Positions 37,751-47,229 are shown, counted from the stretch's first letter. The stretch: DNA of 64,000 bases from Halopolyspora algeriensis (GCF_003337235.1 NZ_QPJC01000014.1:1-64000); one strand, 5' to 3'. A program made the numbers and translations. The notes: generated by a model not told the origin, from the sequence alone.

Positions 37751-39064
37751 ATGGCCACAGGAGCTGCCCGGGAACAGCAGGCCCTTCCGGAACTTCCCGT
37801 GCTCACCGAATGGGGCCTGCGCCTGCGCATGCTCGCGGGCGGGATCGCGACCCGGACCTTCGCATGGCGCGGCGACCCGATCGCGCGGCTGCTGCACGCA
37901 CCGTGGCGCGACGACCCCTACCCGGTTTACGAACGACTCCGCACCGAAGGTCCACTCGTGCGCAGCAGGCTCGGCCTGTGGGCGCTGTCCGACCTGACGA
38001 CCTGCGATGCGGTCCTGCGCGACCCCCGGTTCGGAGTCCGCACCAGTGACGGCCGCCAGGGTGATCCACTGGCGGCCACGGCCGGGATGCACCTGTCGTT
38101 GCTGGAGCTCGACCCCCCGGACCACACGCGGCTGCGCCGCCTGGCCGCCCCCGCCTTCCGGCCGCGCAAACTGGCGCAGCATCGGCAGCGCATCGAGCAG
38201 ACCACCCACGAACTGCTGGATGCCGCCGCGGACCGGGGCTCGTTCGACCTCGTCGACGATCTCGCGACCCCGCTGCCGGTACGGGTGATCGGTGACCTGC
38301 TCGGCCTGCCCGCCGTCGATGCCGAGCAACTCGCCCACCACGGCGCCGTCCTGGGCAGCTCCCTGGACGGGATCCGCTCGCCGCGGCAGCTGCAGCGGTT
38401 GCGCCGATCGTTCGCCGAGCTCGAGACGATGTTTTCCGAACTGCTCGAACAGCGCAGGGCGACACCGGGCGACGACATCGTCAGCGACCTGCTCACCGGT
38501 CTGGACGGTGACCGGTTGACCGCAGGCGAGCTCGTGCAGCTGTGCACGCTGCTGCTGGTCGCCGGCTTCGAGACGACGGTCAACCTGATCGGCAACGGCA
38601 CGCTGGCTCTGCTGAACCACCCCGCGCAGTGGGAGCGGCTGTGCGAGCAGCCCGAACTCGCCGAGGCCGTGGTGGAGGAGACGCTGCGCTGGGACCCGCC
38701 GGTGCAGGCCACCGCGCGGATCCCGCACGAGCCGGTGCAGGTCGCGGGCCGGACTGTACCCACCGACAGTGTGGTGCTGGTCCTGCTGGCCGCCGCGGGC
38801 CGCGACCCTGCCGTGCATTCGGCGCCGGGGTGCTTCGACATCACGCGCGGCGACACCACCCACCTGGCGTTCTCCAGCGGCATCCACTACTGCCTCGGCG
38901 CACCGCTGGCACGGATGGAAGCCGAGGTCGTGTTTCGCACCCTGGCCACCCGGTACCCCGGACTGCACCGGGCGGGACCGGTCTCGCGGCGACCGACCAC
39001 GATCATCCACGGTCTCGCTTCCCTGCCGGTGGCCACCGGCAATGCGCGAGTGCGGGCGGGATGA
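37751..39064 (+). CDS. Cytochrome P450
   Basis: The 437-residue protein is a soluble bacterial P450 monooxygenase. The I-helix motif is AGFETT (271-276), the ExxR pair is E310-R313 in EETLRWDPP, and the heme-binding loop is FSSGIHYCLGAP with Cys381 as ligand. PDHTRLRRLAAPAF is the C-helix and HLAFSSG precedes the Cys loop. No ferredoxin partner is adjacent. The ATG at 37751 is chosen; upstream in-frame codons are in the divergent promoter region. The substrate is unknown. Confidence 0.93.
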   Translation: MATGAAREQQALPELPVLTEWGLRLRMLAGGIATRTFAWRGDPIARLLHAPWRDDPYPVYERLRTEGPLVRSRLGLWALSDLTTCDAVLRDPRFGVRTSDGRQGDPLAATAGMHLSLLELDPPDHTRLRRLAAPAFRPRKLAQHRQRIEQTTHELLDAAADRGSFDLVDDLATPLPVRVIGDLLGLPAVDAEQLAHHGAVLGSSLDGIRSPRQLQRLRRSFAELETMFSELLEQRRATPGDDIVSDLLTGLDGDRLTAGELVQLCTLLLVAGFETTVNLIGNGTLALLNHPAQWERLCEQPELAEAVVEETLRWDPPVQATARIPHEPVQVAGRTVPTDSVVLVLLAAAGRDPAVHSAPGCFDITRGDTTHLAFSSGIHYCLGAPLARMEAEVVFRTLATRYPGLHRAGPVSRRPTTIIHGLASLPVATGNARVRAG

Positions 39065-39130
39065 GCGAACCGGGCGGCGGAGGCGACCACCTGCGCACAC
39101 CTTCGGAACCATTCCTCTAGCCTCGGCGGC

Positions 39131-39874
39131 GTGCTGGTTCTGCTACCCCCTTCGGAAACCAAGGCCGCAGGCGGCGAGGGAGCGCCGCTGGATCTGGAAC
39201 ATCTGTCCACGCCGGAGCTGACTCCGGTCCGGCGCACGTTGCTCGAGACGCTGTCGGCACTGGCCGACGACATCCCGGCGAGCCTGGACGCGCTGGGACT
39301 GTCCGAGCGCCAGGTGGAGGAGGTGCACCGCAACGCCGAGCTGTGGGACGCACCGACGGCACCGGCGCTGCAGCGCTACACCGGTGTGCTCTACGACGCG
39401 CTGGATGTCGGCTCCCTGCCCGGCGAGGAACGCGCCCGGGCGGACGAGCGGCTGGCCGTTGCCTCGGCCCTGTTCGGTCTGGTGCGCGGCACGGACGCGA
39501 TTCCGGCCTACCGGCTGTCGGCCAGCAGCAGCCTGCCGGGGCTCGGAACGCTGCGCGGCATGTGGCGGCCGGTGCTGGAACCCGTGCTCGGCGCGGTGGA
39601 CGGACCCGTCGTGGATCTGCGTTCGGGCGCGTACGCGGCGCTGGCGAAAATCCCCGGGGCGATCGCCGTCCGCGTGCTCTCGGAGGACGCCCACGGCACG
39701 CGCAAGGTGGTCAGTCACCACAACAAGGCGCACAAGGGCAGGCTCGCCCGCGCACTGGCACAGGTTCCGGACGAGCCACGAGACATCGAGGACGTCCTCA
39801 CCGTGGCCAAAGAGGCCGGGCTGCGTGTCGAGCGGGAAGGCGACCACGGGCTCTGCGTCGTCGTCGAGGCGTGA
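39131..39874 (+). CDS. YaaA family protein (UPF0246)
   Basis: The 247-residue protein is a YaaA/UPF0246 member: it starts MLVLLPPSETKA, has TGVLYDALDVGSLPG, and ends with VVDLRSGAYAALAK and VVSHHNKAHKGRLAR, all conserved segments. E. coli YaaA lowers peroxide stress by reducing free iron and binds DNA. The start is GTG, close after the P450 gene (67 bases). Confidence 0.88.
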   Translation: MLVLLPPSETKAAGGEGAPLDLEHLSTPELTPVRRTLLETLSALADDIPASLDALGLSERQVEEVHRNAELWDAPTAPALQRYTGVLYDALDVGSLPGEERARADERLAVASALFGLVRGTDAIPAYRLSASSSLPGLGTLRGMWRPVLEPVLGAVDGPVVDLRSGAYAALAKIPGAIAVRVLSEDAHGTRKVVSHHNKAHKGRLARALAQVPDEPRDIEDVLTVAKEAGLRVEREGDHGLCVVVEA

Positions 39875-40147
39875 GGCGGCCTCGGGGACGCCGACAACCG
39901 CATCGTGCTGCTCCGGCCCGGCCATCACCGGTCACCATCCGCACGTTGATAGACTGTGTCCGCATCGGCCCGCTGTTCGATTGCGCTTGCTTCGCCCGGA
40001 TCTCATGGCACTGGGCTTTCCTGTTCGCACCGGTGCGCCCATACCCATCCAACGGCGCTGTTGCCGCGCCGGGCTCGTCCTTGTGATCAGCACGCGGTCC
40101 CCGCGAAGCCTCCCCGAGACGTGCCACTCTCCTCCGGAGGTTTCTTC

Positions 40148-41617
40148 GTGCCCACAAGTCCCCCGAACGCCCGCCAGTCCCCCTCACGCGCGTCCCAGGG
40201 CGGCAATACCCGGCGCCGCGCGCCGCGCTCCCGCAACAACAACCGTTCCCCCCGAACCCCGGCCGCACCGAAACCGACCCTCTTCGACGAAGTCGGAGTG
40301 ACCGCCGTCGATCCCGCCCCGTTCGACCAGCTCGGATTACCGAAAGCCCTGGTGCGTGAGCTCGCCAGGACCGGCCTGACCGAAGCGTTCCCGATTCAGG
40401 CCGCCACGATCCCCGATGCACTGGCCGGTTCCGACGTGCTGGGCCGCGCTCAGACCGGATCGGGCAAGACGCTGGCCTTCGGGTTGCCGATGCTGGCCGA
40501 TCTCCACGGAACGAGCACCCGGCCGCTGCACCCGCGCGGCCTGGTGCTGGTCCCCACTCGTGAGCTCGCGACCCAGGTCACCGACTCCCTCAAACCGATG
40601 GCCAAGGCCCTGGGCCTGTATGTCCGCGAGATCGTCGGCGGGATGTCGTTCTCGCGGCAGGCGGACACGCTGCGGCGCGGTGTCGACCTCGTCGTGGCCA
40701 CCCCCGGACGTCTCAACGACCACGTGCGTCAGGGCACCTGCGTGCTCTCCGATGTGGAACGCACCACGTTGGACGAGGCCGACCAGATGTCCGACATGGG
40801 CTTTCTGCCGCAGATCCGCGAGATACTGAACCACGTTCCCACCGGGGGACAGCGCCTGCTGTTCTCCGCCACCCTGGACGGTGACGTGGACAGGCTCGTG
40901 CGCGAGTACATGTCGGAGCCGGTCGTGCACTCACTCACCCCCTCGGCGGCCAGTGTGGACAGCATGGACCACCACCAACTGGATGTCGCCGCCGCGGACA
41001 AGCACGACGTGCTCACCCGCATCGCCGCTCGGGACGGTCGCACGATCCTGTTCGTGCGCACCAAGCACAACGCCGACCGGCTGACCAGGAAGCTGCGGGC
41101 GGCCGGCGTCCACGCCGGCGCGCTGCACGGTGGCAAGGCGCAGAACGCGCGAACCCGCATCCTCGACGAGTTCCGCCAGGGCACCACGACGGCGCTGGTG
41201 GCCACCAACGTGGCCGCGCGCGGGATCCATGTCGACGACGTCAGTCTCGTCGTGCACGTCGAACCGCCTGCGGACCCGAAGGACTACCTGCACCGCGCGG
41301 GCCGCACCGCCCGGGCGGGAGCGACCGGGACCGTCGTCACGCTCGTCACCGACGACCAGCGCCGCGCGTTCCGCACCATGGCGGACAAGGCCGGGATCAC
41401 ACCCACCATCACGAAGGTGCGACCGCAGGGCGAGGGCCTCGCCCGTCTGACGGGCGCGCGTGAGCCCAGCGGAGTCGCCGTGGCCGAGCCGAAACCGCAG
41501 ACCAGTCGCAAGTCCGGCTCGGGCGCGTCGCGCAGCGCTCCGCGCGGGCGTGCGGGTGCGTCGCGCAACGGCGGCGGACGGCGCAGCGACGCCCAGCGCG
41601 GAGCACACCGGACATAG
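40148..41617 (+). CDS. DEAD-box RNA helicase
   Basis: The 489-residue protein is a DEAD-box ATP-dependent RNA helicase. Motifs in order: Q-motif region (FDQLGLPKALVRELARTGL), Walker A AQTGSGKT, PTRELA, LDEADQMSDMGF (DEAD), SAT in LLFSATLDG, and HRAGRTARAG (motif VI). The N-terminus (about 45 residues) and the C-terminus are basic, low complexity, likely RNA-binding. The GTG at 40148 has CCGGAGG at good spacing. Such helicases often help RNA folding and ribosome assembly in the cold. No ribosomal partner is adjacent. Confidence 0.9.
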   Translation: MPTSPPNARQSPSRASQGGNTRRRAPRSRNNNRSPRTPAAPKPTLFDEVGVTAVDPAPFDQLGLPKALVRELARTGLTEAFPIQAATIPDALAGSDVLGRAQTGSGKTLAFGLPMLADLHGTSTRPLHPRGLVLVPTRELATQVTDSLKPMAKALGLYVREIVGGMSFSRQADTLRRGVDLVVATPGRLNDHVRQGTCVLSDVERTTLDEADQMSDMGFLPQIREILNHVPTGGQRLLFSATLDGDVDRLVREYMSEPVVHSLTPSAASVDSMDHHQLDVAAADKHDVLTRIAARDGRTILFVRTKHNADRLTRKLRAAGVHAGALHGGKAQNARTRILDEFRQGTTTALVATNVAARGIHVDDVSLVVHVEPPADPKDYLHRAGRTARAGATGTVVTLVTDDQRRAFRTMADKAGITPTITKVRPQGEGLARLTGAREPSGVAVAEPKPQTSRKSGSGASRSAPRGRAGASRNGGGRRSDAQRGAHRT

Positions 41618-41625
41618 ACACCGCA

Positions 41626-41667
41626 GGTGCCGTGCGTCCTGTGGGCCGCCACAGGACGCACGGCACC
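41626..41667. terminator. 19-bp bidirectional terminator hairpin
   Basis: GGTGCCGTGCGTCCTGTGG pairs perfectly with CCACAGGACGCACGGCACC around GCCG. It lies between the helicase gene (plus, ends 41617) and the cobA/cysG-type gene (minus, ends 41670), serving both. Confidence 0.85.
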
Positions 41668-41669
41668 GA

Positions 41670-42956
41670 TCACGGTGCCAGTCCTGCCACGGGGCCGACG
41701 ACGATCACGGCGGGCGGTTTGACGCCCTCGGCGCGGATCGCTGCACCGACCGAGGCGAGAGTGCTGCGCAGCGCTCGCTGACCGGAGGTCGTGCCCTCCT
41801 GCACCACGGCGACGGGAGTGTCGGCGGGGCGACCGTGCTCCAGCAGAACCTCGGCGATGGCCTCCATCCGCTGCACCGCCATGAGCAGCACCAGACTGCC
41901 CCGCAGCCGCGCCAGCGCAGGCCAGTCCACCAGGGAGCGCTCGTCGCCGGGAGCCACGTGTCCGGACACGACGACGACCTCGTGTGCCACCCCCCGATGC
42001 GTGACCGGTACATCGGCCACGGCCGGCGCCGCGAACGCACTGGTGATGCCGGGAACCACGGTCACCGGCACCCCGGCCTCGGAGCAGGCGAGCAGCTCTT
42101 CGAAACCGCGGCCGAACACGTAGGGATCGCCGCCCTTGAGCCGCACCACGAACCGGCCCGCGCGCACGTGCTCGATCAGGGTGCTGTTGATGACCTCCTG
42201 GTTGGCGGCCCGGCCGTACGGGATCTTGGAGGCGTCGACGACCTGCACGTGGGGTCCGAGCTCGTCGAGCAGCTCCCGAGGAGCGAGATGATCGGTCACC
42301 ACCACGTCGGCCTTGGCCAGCAGCCGCCGCCCCCGCACCGTGATCAGGTCGAGAGCCCCCGGACCCCCGCCGACGAGCGCCACGCCGGGTGCCGGGGGCT
42401 CGGCGTGCTCGTCGACGACACCGGAGTGCAGGGCTTCCAGGATCGCGTCGCGGACCGCAACCGACCGACGTGGCCGCCCGCCTGCCAGCACTCCCAGCAG
42501 CAGGCCCTCGTGCTCGGCCACGGCAGGGGTGACCGCGCTGCCCCTGGTGGCGTCGTCGGAACGCACGCAAAACACCCGCTCGCGTTCGGCCTCGGCCCCG
42601 ACAGCGGCGTTGACCTGCGCATCCGAGGTGGCCGCCACCGCGTACCAGGCGCCGTCGAGGTCACCGTCGGTGTAGCCGCGCCGGGTCCAGGTGACGTCGC
42701 CGGCATCGGCCATCGCCTCGACGCCGGGGGTGGCCTCCGGTGCGACGACCTCGACCACCGCACCGGCCCCCACCAGGCGGGGCAGCCGCCGCTGCGCGAC
42801 GGTGCCCGCCCCGACGACCACCACGCGGCGACCCGCCAGATCGAGCCCGGCGAGATAGTGCCGTTCCTCCGGGTCCTGCCGGTCCTGCTCGTGCCGGTCC
42901 TGCTCGTGTCGGTTCGGGTCGTGTCGGTTCGGGTCGTGTTCAGCGGGAGTGGCCAT
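41670..42956 (-). CDS. cobA: CysG-type siroheme synthase/uroporphyrinogen-III C-methyltransferase
   Basis: The 428-residue protein fuses two activities. The N-terminal part (about 30-180) is a precorrin-2 dehydrogenase-like Rossmann domain (VVVVGAGTVAQRRLPRLVGAG). The C-terminal part (about 185-428) is the SAM-dependent methyltransferase that makes precorrin-2 from uroporphyrinogen III, with GGPGALDLITVRG and KGGDPYVFGRG, PGITSAFA. It supplies the substrate for the whole corrin pathway. The N-terminus contains 5-residue repeats (DPNRH, EQDRH). It overlaps the chelatase stop by 17 bases. Confidence 0.93.
   Translation of the reverse strand: MATPAEHDPNRHDPNRHEQDRHEQDRQDPEERHYLAGLDLAGRRVVVVGAGTVAQRRLPRLVGAGAVVEVVAPEATPGVEAMADAGDVTWTRRGYTDGDLDGAWYAVAATSDAQVNAAVGAEAERERVFCVRSDDATRGSAVTPAVAEHEGLLLGVLAGGRPRRSVAVRDAILEALHSGVVDEHAEPPAPGVALVGGGPGALDLITVRGRRLLAKADVVVTDHLAPRELLDELGPHVQVVDASKIPYGRAANQEVINSTLIEHVRAGRFVVRLKGGDPYVFGRGFEELLACSEAGVPVTVVPGITSAFAAPAVADVPVTHRGVAHEVVVVSGHVAPGDERSLVDWPALARLRGSLVLLMAVQRMEAIAEVLLEHGRPADTPVAVVQEGTTSGQRALRSTLASVGAAIRAEGVKPPAVIVVGPVAGLAP
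42877..42936. repeat. Four 15-bp tandem units in the cobA 5' end
   Basis: Two copies of TGCCGGTCCTGCTCG (42877-42906) and two of TGTCGGTTCGGGTCG (42907-42936) follow each other. On the coding strand they give the DPNRH and EQDRH pentapeptide pairs. Units of 15 bases keep the frame if copy number changes. Confidence 0.9.
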
Positions 42957-43845
42957 GTGCGTGCCCATGTCCGTGACCGTGTCCGGTCGGGTCGTCGGGG
43001 TGGTGGTGGGGTGTCTGCGGTGCCCCCAGTTTGTCCTCGAAGCCGGGCAGCAGCACCCGGTAGGCGCAGGTGTCGCAGTTCATCCTGATGTCGCCGTGCA
43101 TCGCCTCGTGGTAGCGCTCCACCACCAGGTCCGCCAGGGCGTCGCAGTCGCCGAGATGGCTCGCCACGTGCACGTCGATGCCCGGTGCGGTCGCGGCGTA
43201 CTCCTCGGACTGGTGGACCACCCGCTGAGGCAGCACCCCGTCGAACAGGAAGTACGGGGCGACCACGACCTTCGTCGCACCGAGGCGACGTGCCCGCTCG
43301 ATCCCGGTGGGCACGTCCGGCGGCGCCAGCGAGATGAACGCGGTCTCCACCGTGGCGAATCCTCCGGTTTCCTGCAACAGCCGGGACACCTTGGACACTT
43401 CGGAATTCGCGTCCGGATCGGTGGAGCCACGCCCGACGAGCACCACGGCGGTCTCCGCCCATTCCTCCTTCGGCACCACGGCGCCGATGCGCTCGCCGAG
43501 CAGCTCCAGCAGGATCGGGTGCGGCCCGAGGGGGCGCCCGAAGGTGTAGGAGGTGCCGGGGTGGCGCCGGACCTCTCGTTCCAGCGCGGCGGGAATGTCG
43601 CCCTTGCCGTGGCCCGCCGCGACCAGCACCAGCGGGACGGCGACCATCCGCCGGTGCCGCTGCCCCAGTTCCGACCACACGTCGGTGACCGCGGGGGCGG
43701 ACAACTCGATGAATCCGCCGGATGTCTCGACCCCGGACGGCGCCATCCGCCCGCGCAGCCGTTCGATGAACGAGCGGAACTCGGCGACCCCGCCGTCATC
43801 CACTGTCCCGTGGCCCACAACCAGCAGTGGTGGCTGTTCGGTCAC
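42940..43845 (-). CDS. cbiX: Sirohydrochlorin chelatase (CbiX family), His-rich tail
   Basis: The 301-residue protein is a two-domain class II chelatase of the CbiX/SirB type, inserting cobalt (or iron) into sirohydrochlorin. The N-terminal domain opens MTEQPPLLVVGHGTVDD; active-site His are in GHGT and LVAAGHGKGDIP. The C-terminal domain has VVLVGRGSTDPDANSEV. The last 20-odd residues are His-Gly repeats (GHGHGHGHAHGHSR), a likely metal store or chaperone tail. The start overlaps cobH (ATGA). Confidence 0.92.
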   Translation of the reverse strand: MTEQPPLLVVGHGTVDDGGVAEFRSFIERLRGRMAPSGVETSGGFIELSAPAVTDVWSELGQRHRRMVAVPLVLVAAGHGKGDIPAALEREVRRHPGTSYTFGRPLGPHPILLELLGERIGAVVPKEEWAETAVVLVGRGSTDPDANSEVSKVSRLLQETGGFATVETAFISLAPPDVPTGIERARRLGATKVVVAPYFLFDGVLPQRVVHQSEEYAATAPGIDVHVASHLGDCDALADLVVERYHEAMHGDIRMNCDTCAYRVLLPGFEDKLGAPQTPHHHPDDPTGHGHGHGHAHGHSR

Positions 43846-44465
43846 CGGATACCTCCCGATTCCTGATCATGTTCGAAGTACAGCAGGGCGTTGACCACCG
43901 CGGCGGCGATCGCCGCGCCGCCCCGCTCGGTCAGCGTGCTCAGCGCCGGAAGCCCGCTGCGGCGCAGCGCGGCCTTGGACTCCACCGCCCCGACGAAACC
44001 GACCGGCACGCCGATCACCAGCGCCGGGCGCATCGCGCCCGCGGCAGCGAGCCGCAGGAGTTCCTCCAGCGCGGTGGGCGCGTTGCCGATCGCCCACACC
44101 GCACCGTCGGGGAACTCCTCGGCCGCGAGTCGGATACCGGCCGCCGAACGGGTCATCCCCTCGCGCGCGGCCAGGTCGGAGATTCCGGCGCATTCCAGCC
44201 CGATCCGCGAGTCCCGCGCTGTCACCCCCGCCGCCACCATGCGCACATCGGTGATCAGCCCGGCACCGCTGAGCAGGGCCTGCCGCCCGGCCCGCAGCGC
44301 TGCCTCGTCGGCGAGGACCTCCCCTGCCCAGCTCGGGTCCGCGGTGGTGTGCACGACACGTTCCACGGCCGCACGGGTCAGCGGGGGGAAATGAGCGAAG
44401 TCCGCCCTCGCTCGCATGATCCGGTAGGACTCGATTTCGATCGGGTGCCGCTCTCGTCTGTTCAC
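43842..44465 (-). CDS. cobH: Precorrin-8X methylmutase
   Basis: CobH/CbiC moves a methyl from C11 to C12. The 207-residue protein is full length and carries IEIESYRIMRARADFAHFPP, the usual N-terminus with conserved Ser/His, MVAAGVTARDSR and VIGVPVGFVGAVESKAAL. It is sandwiched by four-base overlaps to the transporter upstream and the chelatase downstream, so it is part of the same transcript. Confidence 0.94.
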   Translation of the reverse strand: MNRRERHPIEIESYRIMRARADFAHFPPLTRAAVERVVHTTADPSWAGEVLADEAALRAGRQALLSGAGLITDVRMVAAGVTARDSRIGLECAGISDLAAREGMTRSAAGIRLAAEEFPDGAVWAIGNAPTALEELLRLAAAGAMRPALVIGVPVGFVGAVESKAALRRSGLPALSTLTERGGAAIAAAVVNALLYFEHDQESGGIR

Positions 44466-45574
44466 GTGGTTTCCGGTCCGTACTGGTATTTCTTCGCCGA
44501 CAGCTTCCCCCGGAGCGCGGCGACGCCCCAGACGGTCAGGAACGCCGCGAGCGTCAGGTACCCGAGCAGCTCGAAGTGGTCACCGAGAGCCGCGACACCA
44601 TCCACGACGGAAATTCCGAGTTCCGAGAGCAGCCCGGACAGGACCACCACCGCGATGACTCCGGCCAGGGCCACGGTCAGTGCCGTGGTGACGATGTTCA
44701 CCCGGACCCTGCGCAGCGGTTCGGCCAGCGACCAGGTGTAGGCCCGGGACATGAGCATCCCGTCCGCACTGTCGACCGTGCACATTCCCGCCGCGAACAA
44801 CAGCGGCAGACTCAGCACGGTCACCACGGGCAGACCGCCCTTCGGAGCGACCAGGGCGAGTACGGTGATCTCGGTGGCGGTCTGCATACCCAGACCGAAC
44901 AGCAGCCCAATGCCGAACAGGTGCCAGGACCGGCTCACGAAGCGGCGCATCCGCCCTCGCAGCACCCGCGCGAGCAGTCCTCGCCTGCCGAGCACCTGCT
45001 CGATCTCGGTGTGGTCGACCTCGCCCCGGCGCGCCCGGCGCTGCAGCCGGACGGTGTCGCGCAGCACCAGGCCATTGAGGACGGCCAGCGTGCCGACCAC
45101 GAGCACCACGGCCACATCGACGATCGGCGCGGTGTGCATCCCGGTCCGTTCCGCCCAGTCCTGGGCCGCCGATCCGGCGACGAAGGCGACCGCCACCGCG
45201 AGGGCCATCACGACGCCGGCGTGTCCCAGCGCGAACCACATCCCCGTGGACACCGGGCGCCGCCCGCGCTGCATCAGCAGCCGGGTCGCGTCGTCGATCA
45301 CCGCGACATGGTCGGCGTCGAAGCCGTGCCGCAGGCCGAGCAGATAGGCGGCGGTTCCCACACCGGCCAGCCCGCCGGCAGCGGTGAACGAGTCCTGCGA
45401 CAGCAGGTAGGCACCCCAGCCGAACAGATGCAGCAGGCCGACAGCGGCCACCACGATCGTGACCTTCCGGCGCTCCGGTTGCCCCCAGCCCGAGGCCGGC
45501 CGTTCCGTGAGCTGCTGTTGTGTAGTTCGCTGTGGCGCCGGCGGTTGCTCCGGCTGGTCGTCCAGCGACGTCAC
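44462..45574 (-). CDS. NiCoT nickel/cobalt permease
   Basis: The 370-residue protein is a NiCoT-type permease. Signature motifs: RHGFDADHVAVID in helix 2 (residues 82-94), LFGLGMQTATEI and GMCTVDSADGMLMSRAY. About eight hydrophobic segments. The GTG at 45574 follows AGGAGGT. The cobalamin riboswitch upstream and the cob genes downstream argue for cobalt, rather than nickel, as the in vivo ion. First gene of the short cobalamin operon. Confidence 0.93.
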   Translation of the reverse strand: MTSLDDQPEQPPAPQRTTQQQLTERPASGWGQPERRKVTIVVAAVGLLHLFGWGAYLLSQDSFTAAGGLAGVGTAAYLLGLRHGFDADHVAVIDDATRLLMQRGRRPVSTGMWFALGHAGVVMALAVAVAFVAGSAAQDWAERTGMHTAPIVDVAVVLVVGTLAVLNGLVLRDTVRLQRRARRGEVDHTEIEQVLGRRGLLARVLRGRMRRFVSRSWHLFGIGLLFGLGMQTATEITVLALVAPKGGLPVVTVLSLPLLFAAGMCTVDSADGMLMSRAYTWSLAEPLRRVRVNIVTTALTVALAGVIAVVVLSGLLSELGISVVDGVAALGDHFELLGYLTLAAFLTVWGVAALRGKLSAKKYQYGPETT

Positions 45575-45650
45575 GTGATGGACCTCCTGGGTTCTCCCGC
45601 CCGAGGGGATCGTCGATCCGCGCGTCGCGGCGCGACGCGGGGCCGTCAGC

Positions 45651-45812
45651 GAGTGTCCTGACTCCCGGATCACAGCGGGCTCCCCATGCCTTCCAGCTCG
45701 TCGTCGAGCCGTGGCGTTGCGTGGTTGGGGGCCGCTCCCCGGTCACAGTGGCGGGACCGTCTCGGATTCGCACCGAGTTCCTCCGCTACCGGCACCCGGC
45801 ATCCTCACCCGT
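45651..45812 (-). promoter_or_regulatory. Cobalamin riboswitch upstream of the NiCoT operon
   Basis: Reading the minus strand, the region holds CGGTGCGAATCCGAG, then CGGTCCCGCCACTGTGACC (the B12-box with GCCACTG) and, near its 3' end, CCGGGAGTCAGGACACTC. These are the conserved core and the closing P1-like segment of cobalamin riboswitches. Its end lies 76 bases before the NiCoT start, so adenosylcobalamin is expected to switch off transport and early-pathway genes. Boundaries are approximate. Confidence 0.9.
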
Positions 45813-45931
45813 CGGAGGCCGAAAGGTCAATTCCGGTGAAAATGCTCACGCGGCGAGCACGTCACCGCGAAGCTGCGCGGCATCCGCGAGCAGACCGCGG
45901 ACTCGACGGTCGGCACAGGCCCGGCTGCCGA

Positions 45932-47095
45932 TCACAACCGCTCGGAGGGCGGTCGGGAGAGCCGGGCGGCCCTGCGGGCGAAGCTCCCGCCGAACCACGA
46001 GGCGCGGGTTGCGAGAAAGTCGCGGAGCCGGCGCATCGCCGCGTTCTCCGTGAGAACCAGCCGCCGAGCAAGCGCCGCCTCCCTGCGGGCCCGCCGCACG
46101 GGCCCGCGGCGCCGGTGCGTGAATCCTTCGAGAGCGGGTTCTTGCCCGATCCCGGCAGCACCGAGCTGATCAGCCAGCACCCACGCGTCTTCCAGCGCGA
46201 GAGATGCTCCCATCCCGACGATGGGATGCAGGGCGTGTGCGGCGTCGCCGATCAGGACGACCCGGCCTCGGTCGAACCGCGCCAGGTCGGCTTCACGGTT
46301 GCGATCGAAGAAGATCTCCGCATCGGTCGCGGCGACAGCGTCGAGGATCTCGGGAAGGATCCATTCGCGCGAGTGCGCCCGCAGGTAGGCGAGCGGATCC
46401 TCGACGACCCTCTCCGAGGGCACCCGCATGGACAGGGTCGCCATCCGGGTGCCGGGCATCCCCACGAGGAGCAGTGCCTTGCCGTCCTCGCCCAGCAGCT
46501 CGGTGAATCCGTCGGGGAGGTCGACCCCGGGAGGGATTCGGAAGCCCCATGCCGCCGTTCCCAGATCGCGCGGTTCGACCCCGAACACGAGCTGCCGCAC
46601 CCGCGAGTGCACTCCGTCCGCGCCGACGAGCACATCGGCTCGCTGCCTGCTTCCGTCCGAGAGCGTCAGGGTGGCGCCGCCGTCGTCCTGCTCCACGGCT
46701 TCTACGGTGGTGCCCATCGTCACCACCGCATCGGGCACGCCCGTCCACAGGGCATCGTGCAGCTCGGCACGATGGATCACGCTGAAGGGCCGCGGTTCCG
46801 CGTCCGCCGCAGTGGTTTTCCGCCCCGGAGTCGGCTGTAGTCGGATATCGCCGAGCACCCGTCCGGCCGCGTCGCGAAGTTGCCAGTGATCGACGGCCGT
46901 CGCGGACCGCGACACGGTATCGGCGGCTCCGAGCTCTTCCAGGATCCGCCACGCGTTTCCCCACAGACCGATTCCGTAGCCGATACGGTCGAAACTCCGT
47001 GCCCGCTCGATCAGGTGCACCTCGTGCCCGCGGGCACGGAGCAGATGATGCAGGCTCAGCCCCGCAGGCCCGGCACCGACGATCACCACACGCAT
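45932..47095 (-). CDS. FAD-dependent monooxygenase
   Basis: The 387-residue protein is a class A flavin monooxygenase. It starts MRVVIVGAGPAGLSLHHLLR (GxGxxG FAD site). In the middle it has VLVGADGVHSRVRQL (DG motif) and near residue 285 VVLIGDAAHALHPIVGMGAS (GD motif). The C-terminal tail is Arg-rich. Related enzymes hydroxylate phenolic or antibiotic substrates. The location next to an erm gene hints at an antibiotic-related role, but the substrate is not identifiable. The ATG at 47095 has GAGGAC close upstream; the longer open frame is not supported. Confidence 0.86.
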   Translation of the reverse strand: MRVVIVGAGPAGLSLHHLLRARGHEVHLIERARSFDRIGYGIGLWGNAWRILEELGAADTVSRSATAVDHWQLRDAAGRVLGDIRLQPTPGRKTTAADAEPRPFSVIHRAELHDALWTGVPDAVVTMGTTVEAVEQDDGGATLTLSDGSRQRADVLVGADGVHSRVRQLVFGVEPRDLGTAAWGFRIPPGVDLPDGFTELLGEDGKALLLVGMPGTRMATLSMRVPSERVVEDPLAYLRAHSREWILPEILDAVAATDAEIFFDRNREADLARFDRGRVVLIGDAAHALHPIVGMGASLALEDAWVLADQLGAAGIGQEPALEGFTHRRRGPVRRARREAALARRLVLTENAAMRRLRDFLATRASWFGGSFARRAARLSRPPSERL

Positions 47096-47229
47096 CCTGT
47101 CCTCCTCGCGGAACGTTCCCGGTTGGTTTTCTGCGAGCATCGTCCGTGGCGGATCCACTCGACCAGGGGCACGGCCGCGTGTCAGTAGCCGACCGGGGCC
47201 GGCTCGAATCGCGGATGGTCGAGCACGAA

